Source: Flavobacteriales bacterium
GTDB lineage: Bacteria > Bacteroidota > Bacteroidia > Flavobacteriales_C > GCA-002722245
Length of the DNA stretch: 64,000 bases
Assembly: GCA_002722245.1 (NCBI GenBank)
Contig: PBLA01000019.1
Span: forward strand, 1 to 64,000
Direction of reading: 5' to 3'
Under the pieces are notes generated by a model, which was not told the DNA's origin, searched no databases, and saw only the letters and a program-made list of their open reading frames with translations. Position numbers and translations under genes: made by a program. Below are positions 29,475 to 40,400 of this stretch, one piece after another (position 1 is the first letter of the stretch; every line of letters starts with the position of its first letter).

Positions 29475-29521
29475 ACAGGTTGTCGTAAACACAACGATTT
29501 GATTAAAATAAAATAATAAAA

Positions 29522-29548
29522 CCCTCAAGAACCATTTGATCTTGAGGG
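29522..29548. terminator. Hairpin terminator between convergent genes
   Basis: CCCTCAAGA accatttga TCTTGAGGG. Confidence 0.7.
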
Positions 29549-29572
29549 TACACTTTTCAAAAAAGTGTTTTT

Positions 29573-30559
29573 TTATTGATTAATATTATTGTTAAGCAAT
29601 CCATTAAAAACATCACTTCCTCCCTGCCCACTTGGTAAAACAGCAATTTTCACCTTACTTGCTAATTCTTTGTTTACAATATATTTAGCATAAACTGGAT
29701 TTTCTGAACAGAGCTTAGCCATTTTCATTTCATTGGAGAACTTTTGATCCTCTATTTTTTGTGTTTTGCTTAATTCAATATTGTCTAAATCTCTGCGCTT
29801 TTGCATGTCTAAAGCTTGAATATCTCTCTTTTTTTCCAAGTCAGCTTTTGCTAATAATTTTAATCGATCAGCTTCTGATTCCGCTTTAGATCGAGCAACT
29901 TGTTTTTCGGTTTCCGCTTTTGCCAAGCGACTTAGTCTCCTACTTTTTTCAGTTTCTGCTTTTATTTTTTGGACTTTCGCATCCATTTCTGCGCGAACCA
30001 TAGCAACTTGACCATCTGCCTTTGCTTTTTCTGTAGCTGATTTCGCTCTCTGTTTTTCTAGAAGATCCTCTTTTCGTATTTGCTCTAATTTTTGTTCCAA
30101 CATTGCCAATTTCTCTTTAGAATCTGTATAGGATCGAGGAAATTCAATGTCAGAAATGATTACCTCTTTTATTTCTACTCCGCTTTCACCTAAATGAGAA
30201 AGTAAATATTGTTTTAACTCTTTAATAAATGCGTGTCTCTGAGTATTAAAAAGTGTATCCACATTTGTATAACGGTTACCCACATCGTTAGCAAGTTCTA
30301 GTTCTCTTGGCGATAAAATTAAAGAATCGTATTTACCTGGACTTTCAAACTGCTCTTTAAAAGTTACATAATCATTTATCTTCCAACGAACTGCCACGTC
30401 AATATTTAATGGAACTCCATCTCCTAAACGAACCGATTGAAGAGTAGATTTAAAAACCTGATCTCGAGCAACGGGAACAGGCGCTTTAGGTGGTTGACTA
30501 CAAGAAGATAAAAGTGCTGCAAGCACAACTGAAGTGAATAATGTCTTTGCGATTTTCAT
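29573..30559 (-). CDS. SPFH/prohibitin-like domain lipoprotein
   Basis: Lipobox AALLSSCSQ; SPFH-like VPLNIDVAVRWKINDYVTFKEQF...; long coiled coil rich in KA.AE. Confidence 0.75.
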   Translation of the reverse strand: MKIAKTLFTSVVLAALLSSCSQPPKAPVPVARDQVFKSTLQSVRLGDGVPLNIDVAVRWKINDYVTFKEQFESPGKYDSLILSPRELELANDVGNRYTNVDTLFNTQRHAFIKELKQYLLSHLGESGVEIKEVIISDIEFPRSYTDSKEKLAMLEQKLEQIRKEDLLEKQRAKSATEKAKADGQVAMVRAEMDAKVQKIKAETEKSRRLSRLAKAETEKQVARSKAESEADRLKLLAKADLEKKRDIQALDMQKRRDLDNIELSKTQKIEDQKFSNEMKMAKLCSENPVYAKYIVNKELASKVKIAVLPSGQGGSDVFNGLLNNNINQ

Positions 30560-30707
30560 AATAAGTTTGGTTAATTGATTTACCCAAACTTACCATCATC
30601 AATGATTCGATTTTGTTCTAATCTATTATTCGAATGTGGTTATTGATTAATTGCTGCAGGATGAAAACCATTAAAACAAATAATCAATGAATAAAACAAA
30701 ATAGCAT

Positions 30708-31185
30708 CTACTCTCCAAGTTCTTCCTCAATCATCAATTGAAAATCATATTGTAAATCTTCATGAAGACTTTTTATTTTCTTTTGGGCGATTTCCAGTTG
30801 CTTATCATAAATTGACAACAAGCTTGCATTATATTCATAGTACGAACAAATCAGTTTTACTTTTGCACAAAAATAAATGAGTACTTCGGCCTCAGTAGCT
30901 TTATTTTTTGAATAGCGAATGTATCGCTTGGCAATTCTTAAAATTTTTCTAATCCCCTTCATTGCAAGGTAATAACTACTGTAGTTTACGTCATCAAAGA
31001 GGTTATTCATCTCTTCTTTTATAGACTCTATATAACCTCCCTCATCTCCCCTTTCAAAAAGTAAATACGTTAAAAGCTCCTTATTTTCTTTTTTGTGCTT
31101 ACTCATCATTAAGCACAACTCAACAAGTTCTTCTTTCGGTTTATAAATTAATTCCGCTTTAATCTCTTTTACAGATGCAGGTTTC
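30708..31185 (-). CDS. Hypothetical protein
   Basis: ORF track 30708-31244; start reassigned to MKPASVKEIK. Confidence 0.55.
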
Positions 31186-31394
31186 ATAGAATTCCTTTTG
31201 GTATATATAATCAACTGTATTCCATCCAAGACTCTAAGAATCACGTATTATGGATGCTTTCTAATTTCTACTTTTTTTCTCTCTTCCAACTTAAAGCTCA
31301 TATTATGTTCGCTTTATTTTGTATTGAATACTGCCTTCCAATTAAATCAAAGATATGTGAACTTATTTTTAGAACGAAACAGTTAAAATAAAAA

Positions 31395-31414
31395 GGCCGG
31401 TAATAAAACCGGCC
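31395..31414 (-). terminator. Rho-independent terminator of the GH20 gene
   Basis: GGCCGGT aataaa ACCGGCC with T-tract on the minus strand. Confidence 0.8.
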
Positions 31415-31439
31415 CATACTAATACTTTATATCGCAGTA

Positions 31440-34109
31440 TCAAAATACAATTGAAGTCACTCTACTATGCTTTCCATTTGGATAAAAAGCAATCACTCTA
31501 ATCTCTTTTCCATTCACATCAATGGGCTGAGTATATGGCGTAGACTGAATACCAGGATCCGTTCCATCGGTAGTATAGGTAATAGTAGCTCCAGGATAAT
31601 TGGAATTCATCATAACTTTCCCGTCCTTAACTTTTACTCCTGGAGGAGCCACACGATAATTCACCCCGCCATTCATGTACGTTAATCTCGGTAATTCAAA
31701 GTTTCCAATTCTACTCGCAAACACCGCCCATTCTTTTTCCAGTGTTTCAAATCGTAATGCTTCATCTTCAATAGAAACCCAGTTTGGCGCAGGAGCCCAT
31801 GCTCTTTCTACTAAACCAAGCATTTTAGGATAAAGGTAATATTCCAACATTTCCTCCCCTTTTACTGTTTCAGCCCATAATTGTCCTTGAATTCCCTTAA
31901 TATTTTTCACACCCTCCTCAGTTAAACGAGCATGGTTTTTAAAATCTTCTTTTACGTTTAATCGAACCCCCTCTCTGTTGGTAATTGGTTCAGCAAACAC
32001 ATTTAATGGAGCAAACTCCCAAGCTTTCTTCGTATCCACAAAACCGCCCCAATAGTATCCAGGATCTGCAGGATCAGTATCATAAGCTAAATCAAAGTAA
32101 TTATTCGAAACATTAGACAATACTACTTTAAAACCAGCATTTGCTAATTTATAGCCTCTGTCTTCGTCACCCCAGCTCCATACAGTATTCCACACATACG
32201 GAGTAAATCCTCGCTCATTAAAGTCTTCATTTAAATCAACTCGTAAATCACCTTCTTCATCATGACGCTTTCTTAAACCAATTTCTTCCCATCCTCCTGT
32301 TTCTATTTTTCGGTCTTCCAATATTTTAGAAAAACGATCTACGAAATAGTAAAATAATTCCTCTGAATTAGCGTAATCGTCATCAGCTTCCAATAATCCA
32401 TTACATTTTGGTGAACCTTTCCATGCACCGTGCCCAGGATCATCATCCGTTGGATGTGGAACTTCGTCACCGCCGATGTGCACGTTTTTTAACTCCAATC
32501 CTGCTTCTTCATACATTTTTACTACTTCGTCCGTAACTTTTGATAAAAATCTGTACGTAGATTCTTGACAAACGCATACAACATTGTCATCGTACAACTG
32601 AATTGATCGATATCGTGAAGCGTCATTTGGATCATGCAGGATATACTCATTGGCCTCGGCCTCCTTTCCTTCTGCAAGAAGTTTCTTTTGACGAACTTTC
32701 ATAGATATAATAGCTGCTCTAGCATGCCCAGGAAAGTCAAGCTCAGGAATAACCTCAATGTGACGTTGTTTGGCATAATTTAAGATTTCAATAAAATCTT
32801 CTTTTGAATAAAATCCGGTTCCAAAGGAATATGAACCATCAGGATGAGGACCAGAACCATATGCAGGATTTAACATCTCAGACTCATCTTTAGAATACCC
32901 TCTTCTAGATCCTACCTCCGTTAGTTCTGGAAGTCCTGGTATTTCTAATCGCCAACCTTCATCATCAGTGATGTGAAAATGAAACTTGTTTAGCTTATAA
33001 AAAGCCATATAGTCAAGAAGGTTTAAAACTGTTTCTTTTTTGGAAAAATTCCTTACAACATCTAAATGCATTCCTCTATATGCAAATCTTGGTGCATCCT
33101 CCACAGAAACATGAGGAATAAGCGCATTCCCTGATTTATCTGCAAGTACAGTAGCAGGAATTAAAGCCCTCAAACTTTGGACACCATAAAACGCTCCACT
33201 CGCATTATTTGCTTGAATTTCCACACCTTTATCGGAAACAATTAATCCATAGGCTTCATCTGATTTTCCATTGACCTTAACATCACCTTTTTTTAATATA
33301 ATATCACCAAGATCTCCCTCTTCAATACTTACTTCAATCCCTGCATCAACTCTTAATTTTTCAGCGAGAAAAGCAGCCTCAGACTTCATGGATGGATCAT
33401 GCGCGATCACCATTCCTGAACGCAACTCCAATTGCCCCTCTGCTTCCTCATATTTGGCTGGAGTTGGGATGATTTTTACCAATTCCTTTTTCTCTTCAAA
33501 AGATAATTTTTCATTAAACGAAAAGCGTGTTTCATGATTTGTTTTTACGATAGGGTCATTTTTAAACCGATTAAATTGGTTTTCTTTTACTAAAGGACTG
33601 TATGACACATTTGTTAAGGATTCAGGAGTTGATTCTACTCCAGCTGTATCTGTGAAAACAATGAACAGTCCGTTTGGTGCATCAACTTCTTTAATTGCCC
33701 AGGCATCGCTCTCAAATGAAACCAAAACATCTTGATTCGGTTTTAATTCAGGGAAAGAATCCGTGGGTTCCAAACGAAAATAATCACCATTGACATGTGT
33801 GATTTTAATATTTTTTGACGTTGATTCTGAAATTACTCTTCTAGGCTGATGGAAGTAGATAGCCCATCCACTATTCTGCATAACCTTAGAAGAGTTATTC
33901 GTAATCATAAATTCCGATAAATAGGAACTTTTACCTTGAAATCCATTTTCCACTAAATTCCAAAAAACATCAAGTTCTGAACCAATTGGACGGTTAAGAG
34001 AAACCTCAGGCTGAGAGGACGGCCCTTCACCTGGGTTACACGATTGAAAAACAATTGTGGTACTCACTATGAGTACACATGCGAACATTTTAAGAAATGG
34101 AATCTTCAT
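31440..34109 (-). CDS. Beta-N-acetylhexosaminidase, GH20, lipoprotein
   Basis: RGMHLDVVRNF, FHFHITDDEGWRLEIPGLPELTEVGSRR, VHIGGDEVPH, lipobox IVFQSC; CHB_HEX-like N-terminus; start reassigned to MKIPFLKMF. Confidence 0.93.
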   Translation of the reverse strand: MKIPFLKMFACVLIVSTTIVFQSCNPGEGPSSQPEVSLNRPIGSELDVFWNLVENGFQGKSSYLSEFMITNNSSKVMQNSGWAIYFHQPRRVISESTSKNIKITHVNGDYFRLEPTDSFPELKPNQDVLVSFESDAWAIKEVDAPNGLFIVFTDTAGVESTPESLTNVSYSPLVKENQFNRFKNDPIVKTNHETRFSFNEKLSFEEKKELVKIIPTPAKYEEAEGQLELRSGMVIAHDPSMKSEAAFLAEKLRVDAGIEVSIEEGDLGDIILKKGDVKVNGKSDEAYGLIVSDKGVEIQANNASGAFYGVQSLRALIPATVLADKSGNALIPHVSVEDAPRFAYRGMHLDVVRNFSKKETVLNLLDYMAFYKLNKFHFHITDDEGWRLEIPGLPELTEVGSRRGYSKDESEMLNPAYGSGPHPDGSYSFGTGFYSKEDFIEILNYAKQRHIEVIPELDFPGHARAAIISMKVRQKKLLAEGKEAEANEYILHDPNDASRYRSIQLYDDNVVCVCQESTYRFLSKVTDEVVKMYEEAGLELKNVHIGGDEVPHPTDDDPGHGAWKGSPKCNGLLEADDDYANSEELFYYFVDRFSKILEDRKIETGGWEEIGLRKRHDEEGDLRVDLNEDFNERGFTPYVWNTVWSWGDEDRGYKLANAGFKVVLSNVSNNYFDLAYDTDPADPGYYWGGFVDTKKAWEFAPLNVFAEPITNREGVRLNVKEDFKNHARLTEEGVKNIKGIQGQLWAETVKGEEMLEYYLYPKMLGLVERAWAPAPNWVSIEDEALRFETLEKEWAVFASRIGNFELPRLTYMNGGVNYRVAPPGVKVKDGKVMMNSNYPGATITYTTDGTDPGIQSTPYTQPIDVNGKEIRVIAFYPNGKHSRVTSIVF

Positions 34110-34233
34110 ATCATGAATTTTTATGGAGACAAAATTAATAATATAAAAGACAAACAAAAGTTTTAACGAGGTAGATTGGCGGTATAATTATGTCTTGGAA
34201 TAGGACTATATTTGGACATTTAAATTAAACGCC

Positions 34234-35115
34234 ATGATCCATCAATTGGAAAACGAATATATATCTGTAAAAATCAACCAGTTAGGCGCCGAATTATGCA
34301 GTTACTTTAATAAACAGACCGAACGAGAAATTATTTGGCAAGGAGATCCTAAATTTTGGAAAAGGCATGCCCCTACGCTCTTTCCCATTGTAGGGAAAGT
34401 GGAGAACAATACCTACCGTTTAGGGCAAGATCAATTTTCATTAAGTCAACATGGCTTTGCAAGAGATCAAGACTTCAAAGTACTACACCATTCAAGCCTT
34501 TCTATCACGTTTCAATTAACAAACAACAATCAAACGAAAGAGATTTATCCATTTGAATTTGTCCTAGAAATTCAATTTTCTATTCAGGATAAGGAACTTA
34601 AGGTGCTCTATCGTGTATTTAACCCTTCTGTTGAAAACATCTATTTTTGTCTTGGTGCACACCCAGGTTTTAATTGTCCGTTTGAAAAACATACGTCTTT
34701 CCATGATTATCAATTAAAATTTGAAAAATCAGAAAGTTCGGATCGAATATTACTAACTCCCTCGGGATTTAGAACAGGAGAGCGAGAAGAAAAATGGCTT
34801 TACGGAGATACACTCTCTTTATCTGAAGAATTGTTTCGTGAAGACGCTTTGATATTTGATGATTTGAAAAGCACCTCTTTGTCCATAGAATCACCAAAGT
34901 CAAATGAACGTATTATAGTAACCTGGAACAACTTTCCTCACATGGGAATATGGAAACCGTTAAATAATGCACCTTTTATTTGTATTGAGCCATGGAACGG
35001 AATGGCCGATCAAGCTGAATTGGACAATGATTTTAAGGAGAAATACGGAGTGATTTCTTTAGCCTCACAAAAAAGTTTTGAATGTGCTTATACTATTGAA
35101 AATGTCCAGAAATGA
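34234..35115 (+). CDS. Aldose 1-epimerase family protein
   Basis: LGAELCSYFNKQTEREIIWQGDPKFWKRHAPTLFPIVG; CLGAHPGFNCP. Confidence 0.9.
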   Translation: MIHQLENEYISVKINQLGAELCSYFNKQTEREIIWQGDPKFWKRHAPTLFPIVGKVENNTYRLGQDQFSLSQHGFARDQDFKVLHHSSLSITFQLTNNNQTKEIYPFEFVLEIQFSIQDKELKVLYRVFNPSVENIYFCLGAHPGFNCPFEKHTSFHDYQLKFEKSESSDRILLTPSGFRTGEREEKWLYGDTLSLSEELFREDALIFDDLKSTSLSIESPKSNERIIVTWNNFPHMGIWKPLNNAPFICIEPWNGMADQAELDNDFKEKYGVISLASQKSFECAYTIENVQK

Positions 35116-36236
35116 TCCTCATCGTTGATTCATTTTTTACAGGTTCACATCAGTATTGGGGAAAAGAACTAAAAAAACGTCTTCCTTTTGAAGTGGAACT
35201 TCTCACATTAAGTGGAAAGTTTTGGAAATGGCGCATGGAAGCCGGAGCGATTGAATTGGCTGAAAAATTCAAAAAATTGAACAAAAAGCCCAATTGTATC
35301 ATTGCAACCGACATGGTAAATATCCCTCTGTTTTATGCCTATGCAGGAATTACAATAGACCGAATACCATGTATAATGTATTTTCATGAAAATCAATTCT
35401 CTTATCCTTTGAGTAAAAAAGACACCGACATAAAAGAGGGAAGAGACAATCACTATGGATTTATCAATTTGTCCTCAGCTTTATTTACTAAAAACTTGGT
35501 TTTTAACTCCCTATTTAATCAAAAATCGTTCTTTGATGGATGCCTCAAGCTGTTTAAAAAGCTTCCTAATCACAAATTAAAAAATGATTTTGATCGGTTA
35601 AAAAGCCGGATCATATATCCCGGAATAGAAAGTAACCCAATCGTTAAAGAGAGTAAGAATAAGCCCAAAATGCATACAATTCTTTGGAATCACCGCTGGG
35701 AACATGATAAAAATCCTGATTTATTTCTAAAAGGAATCACCGCGCTTCAAAAGAAAAAGATTCCATTCAAACTAATCATAACGGGTAAAGGAACCGAGAA
35801 AAACGAAGTTAAACGCATCATTAATGCTCAGTTTCATAACGAATTAATTCACTGTGGATATTGTGAAAACAAAAATGAATATCTCACCTTACTTCAACAA
35901 GCCACGCTATTGCCCGTTACATCAAAACATGATTTCTTTGGCATAAGTGTAGCAGAAGCTATGGATGCAGGATGCTTTGCAATTTTACCAAATCATCAAG
36001 CCTATCCTGAACATTTAGAAAACAACTTCAAATCAGGTGTGTTATATGATTATCCTGAGGGATTTTATGAAGCGCTGATACAATCTGTTGGAAATGATGT
36101 TGTTTCTGCCACATCAACCTCGTCATTTTATTGGGAAGCCATCATTGCTGAATGGACGGAGCTTTTACAAACTATTGAACAAGCTCATTCGTCATCCTTA
36201 ACAATTGATACTCATACACCTTACAAACGTATTTGA
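35112..36236 (+). CDS. DUF3524 glycosyltransferase, tRNA-queuosine alpha-mannosyltransferase-like
   Basis: ILIVDSFFTGSHQYWGKEL, LSGKFWKWRMEAGAIELA, YFHENQFSYP, LWNHRWEHDKNP are typical of the QTMAN/GTDC1 family. Confidence 0.85.
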   Translation: MILIVDSFFTGSHQYWGKELKKRLPFEVELLTLSGKFWKWRMEAGAIELAEKFKKLNKKPNCIIATDMVNIPLFYAYAGITIDRIPCIMYFHENQFSYPLSKKDTDIKEGRDNHYGFINLSSALFTKNLVFNSLFNQKSFFDGCLKLFKKLPNHKLKNDFDRLKSRIIYPGIESNPIVKESKNKPKMHTILWNHRWEHDKNPDLFLKGITALQKKKIPFKLIITGKGTEKNEVKRIINAQFHNELIHCGYCENKNEYLTLLQQATLLPVTSKHDFFGISVAEAMDAGCFAILPNHQAYPEHLENNFKSGVLYDYPEGFYEALIQSVGNDVVSATSTSSFYWEAIIAEWTELLQTIEQAHSSSLTIDTHTPYKRI

Positions 36237-37473
36237 AATTATTCAATTTGTTTTGAATTTGAAGAAGGTTTAGCTGAGCTTGACGAAATTGAATACTAGT
36301 AAGTGTACCGTTTTCATAGAGTGCCTTTGATTTATCAAGATTCAATTTTGCCACCGCTATGTTTTGCTTTTCTAATTGAATAAGCTGAAGATGTTGTTGA
36401 ATGGCATCGTGATAATTTTGTGCTTCTTTTTCAATATTTAAGAGTGTTTGCTGTTGCTTCGTAGTATTTACTTGAATATTTATTTTAGCCTGTTCAATCG
36501 CCTTTCTTTTTTTCATACCATCAAACAAATTCCAAGAAAGGCTCACCCCTCCTGTATATCCTAAAGAAGAACTCGACTTAAAAACACCTACATCACTCGC
36601 TGAACCAGCATAACCATAATCCATGTTGGCTACTATGGTTGGCATAAAACGTGAACTTACTATTTCTTTATCCAATTCTAATTTGGTCAATTGGATGTTT
36701 GAAAGGAGAATTGAAGTATTATTTGCTTTTGCTTTTTCAATATAAACCTCTACATCCTCAAGTTTAGGCAGATCCAATTCTAGCGCAACACTAAAATCAA
36801 TTGAAATTTTTCGCCCTAAAAGAAAATTTAATTCGTTTTTCGCTGTGCGAAGGTTAAGCTGAGTACTTACATAATTTGCGCTATCATTATTGAAATCAAC
36901 CTGGGCATTAAACACTTCTATTTTTCCAATATTTCCATATTCATAATTGGTATTCAAACGATTTAATCGAGCTTTTGAAAGAGTCAGGGATTCTTGTATT
37001 AAGTTAAGCTGATTGGATAATCTTGCCACTTCATAATATCGATTAACCAACTGAATAAGGGTACTTTCAATGGTTATTTTGGTTTGAATGTCCGACACAT
37101 CTCCTGTCATTTTTAACTGCTCATAAGCTTTTAAACGCTCACCTCCATTGAAGAGAATGTATCGAGCACTTATTTTTGCCGATTGATTACTTTGAGCCGC
37201 TTCTTGATTCACAATAGAAGGTATGGATGCTAAATGAAAGGCTTGATCAGTAATGGAATAGGTATAATTCCCTCCTGCGTTTGCATCAACTGTGGGTAGT
37301 AGACCTACAGCTCCAGAGTGAATACCCGTTTTCGTGTATTCTGATTCCTGTTTAGCAACAATAACACCATGATTATTAGCAAGAGCAATACGAACAGCCT
37401 CTTGAAGTTGAAGCTCTTGAGCACTTAACCCTTTAATAATTAATAAACCTAAAATAAGGAGCTTTTTGGCCAT
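36172..37473 (-). CDS. TolC family outer membrane efflux protein
   Basis: ELQLQEAVRIALANNHGV...NTNYEYGNIGKIEVFNAQVDFNND. Confidence 0.9.
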   Translation of the reverse strand: MAKKLLILGLLIIKGLSAQELQLQEAVRIALANNHGVIVAKQESEYTKTGIHSGAVGLLPTVDANAGGNYTYSITDQAFHLASIPSIVNQEAAQSNQSAKISARYILFNGGERLKAYEQLKMTGDVSDIQTKITIESTLIQLVNRYYEVARLSNQLNLIQESLTLSKARLNRLNTNYEYGNIGKIEVFNAQVDFNNDSANYVSTQLNLRTAKNELNFLLGRKISIDFSVALELDLPKLEDVEVYIEKAKANNTSILLSNIQLTKLELDKEIVSSRFMPTIVANMDYGYAGSASDVGVFKSSSSLGYTGGVSLSWNLFDGMKKRKAIEQAKINIQVNTTKQQQTLLNIEKEAQNYHDAIQQHLQLIQLEKQNIAVAKLNLDKSKALYENGTLTSIQFRQAQLNLLQIQNKLNNFKYVCKVYEYQLLRMTNELVQ

Positions 37474-37476
37474 ATT

Positions 37477-40400
37477 TTAAAATTTGTTTTTTGAAACATC
37501 TGAATTTGAATCATCAATCATACGCTCATATTTCAGTTCTTTAAAAGCCGGTTCTACTTCCTTATCTTTTCGATAAACTTTTCCTGTTACCAGCCAAGAA
37601 AGCACTTTGTTTATCTGGTTTAATACCAAAAGAACAGATGGTAAAAACACCAAGGTTAAAAACGTAGCCATAATTAACCCATAGGCTATTGCGATAGCCA
37701 TTGGAATAAGAAACTGTGCCTGCATACTTTTCTCAAATATAAGTGGGGCAAGTCCTGCAATTGTGGTAATTGACGTAAGTAATATCGGACGAAATCTTGA
37801 TATCGCTGCTTTTTTTAATGCAGGTACATATTCCATTCCCTTTTTAATATTAATATTTAGCGCGCTAATTAAAACCAAAGCATCATTCACCATAATTCCA
37901 ATAAGGGCAATCATTCCAAAAATAGAAAACAAACTCATTTGGTAACCATGTATGAAATGCCCCCAAATTACACCTGCAAAACCAAAAAGCGAGGTTAAGA
38001 AAACGGCAAAAGCTTGGGTAAATGAACGAAAAGTCATGGTTACTGTAATAAACATAAAGAGGAGAAAAATCCACCCTCTTTCACCAACTGACTTTCCTAC
38101 TTTGGCCATTTCTCTGGCCTGCCCCTCTACTGACTTTCGCACATCAGGGTATTCTAAAAGAAGGGGACCTACAATACTATCGTTCACAAACCGCAATAAA
38201 TCACTTGAACTAGACCCCTCAACGTCTAATAAATCGGCCTCTACCTTAACCATTCTTTTCCCGTCCAAATGCTCATATTTAACAACCCCTCGCGTTTGCT
38301 CAAATGTTACCAAATCTTTGGCTAAATAATCTCGCCCTCGAATCCTCAATGTCTTGTTTTCTAAATCTCCAATAGAGTTTCTGTTGCTCTTGTCATACCT
38401 TACCCAAACTTTAACCTCATCCAATCCCCGTTGTAATCGTTGAACTTCATATCCATAAAACCCATTTCGTACTTCGGCAATAATTTCTTGATAACTCATG
38501 CCCAAGGAATAGGCTTTATCTTTTAGTTTTATATTTAACTCAAGCATTCCTTTTTGATCGGAGGATTCAATATTTTTTAAGCTTCCCATGTCTTTCATTC
38601 CTGCCATAACCTTCATTTTAAACTCATCTAAAATGGCGTTATCATTGGAATAAAGAGCAACCGAAATGGGTCGTCCGAATGGACCTCCATCTTTGGCTGT
38701 TAATTTATCTGCGTTGGGTATTTGCCCTACTTTTTTAAGAATCGCTGAACTTATTTGAGAAGAGGTTATAGAACGAACCTCACTTCGCGTTAAATTAACA
38801 CTGAGCATTGCCTGGTGAGTTCCAACACCTAATGTTTTTTCTACCGTTTCTACCACACCTTCTCCTGTAGCGTGTTCCAACGAATCATTATAAGCCCATA
38901 CAGCCTTATACACTTTATCAATATACTGCTCAGTAATAGCTTCATTTGTCCCTGCAGCCATTTCTAATGTAATTCTGAAATTATCGGCATAAATTGGGGG
39001 GAAAAAAGAGAATTTTTGATGCTTAAAAGGAAGCATTGAAACGGCCAATATCAAGAAACCTAAAGAGGAAACAATAACAAACATTGTATTGCGTAAAGAG
39101 AAATTGATAATTGGCATGTATATTTTCGTTTTAGCCGCATCCAATACTCGGGTAAACCAGCTAATTAGTTTAACCATTTTCCCTTGTTTCCCTTTTGATG
39201 TTAAGGCTTTGGAGTGAGCAACATGGGCGGGAAGTATCAGTGCACCCTCCACCAGCGACACCACCAAAGTAGCGACAACTACAAACCCCATATCCACAAA
39301 GAAATCGCCCATTATACCATCAATCACAAAAAATACAGAGAAGGCAATTACTGTGGTTAAAATGGCAGAAAAAACAGCTGGTAAAACTTCGAGTGTACCG
39401 TCAATTGCTGCCTGAACTGGAGTTTTACCTCTTTCCCAATGCTGGTAAATGTTTTCTGCGATAACAATTCCATCATCAACTAATATTCCTATCACAATAA
39501 TCATCCCAAAAAGAGAAATAACGTTGATGGAAACTCCAGCTCCATTTGCTAGGATAAACATACCTCCAAATGCTACAGGAATAGCCATTGCAACCCATAT
39601 TGCAAGTCGAGGATGAAGAAACATGGAAAGAAAAAGGAATACCAAAAAGAATCCTAAAATCCCATTATTAACCAACAAGTTTATCCGCTCTACTAATATC
39701 TTGGAGCTATCCCTTGTGATTTCAGTTTTAATTTTAGGGTGGCTCTGCTCAAAATCCTGAAGTAATTCTTTCACCCGTTCCACAATACTTTTGAGATCCT
39801 CATTGAGGGTGTAGGATATTTTAACCAAAACCGAGGGAACGCCATTCACATAGCGTTCAGCGGGTTTATCTACCCAACCATCTTTAATCTCTGCAACATC
39901 CTTCAATCGAACGATGTTTCCATTTGGCATTGCCTTTATTACCACATTTTCAAATGCCTCACCTGTGTATTTCTTATTTTTCGCACGTATAAGAATATTT
40001 TCTTGTGGGGTTAATAGCTCTCCTCCTGTGACCTCAATATTATCTCGCTTCACAGCCATAGCAACGTCTTGGATGGAAATGGCAAACTTTTTTAACAAAT
40101 GCTCATTTACTTTAATTTCAATTTCTTCATCCGGAAACCCCAAGATATCAACTTGAGAGATCAGCTCATCCTCCTGCAATATAATTTCCCAACCTCGTGC
40201 AATATGCTTTAGCTCTTTAACTGACAAATCTCCACTTAAAGCAATTGAAATAGCATGTTGTGGGGGTTCACGCTTGGCAACAGATACAGGCTCCATTCCC
40301 GATGGAAAAGAGTTAATCCCATCCACCGCATTTTTTACATCTTGAATCACAACATCTGTACTGTACTTGGAATTCACTTCAACATTCACCATTCCAAGGT

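Noticed and set aside
37763-38329. Opposite-strand and alternative-frame ORFs inside the RND permease
   Set aside because: Shadow ORFs of a clearly conserved gene.
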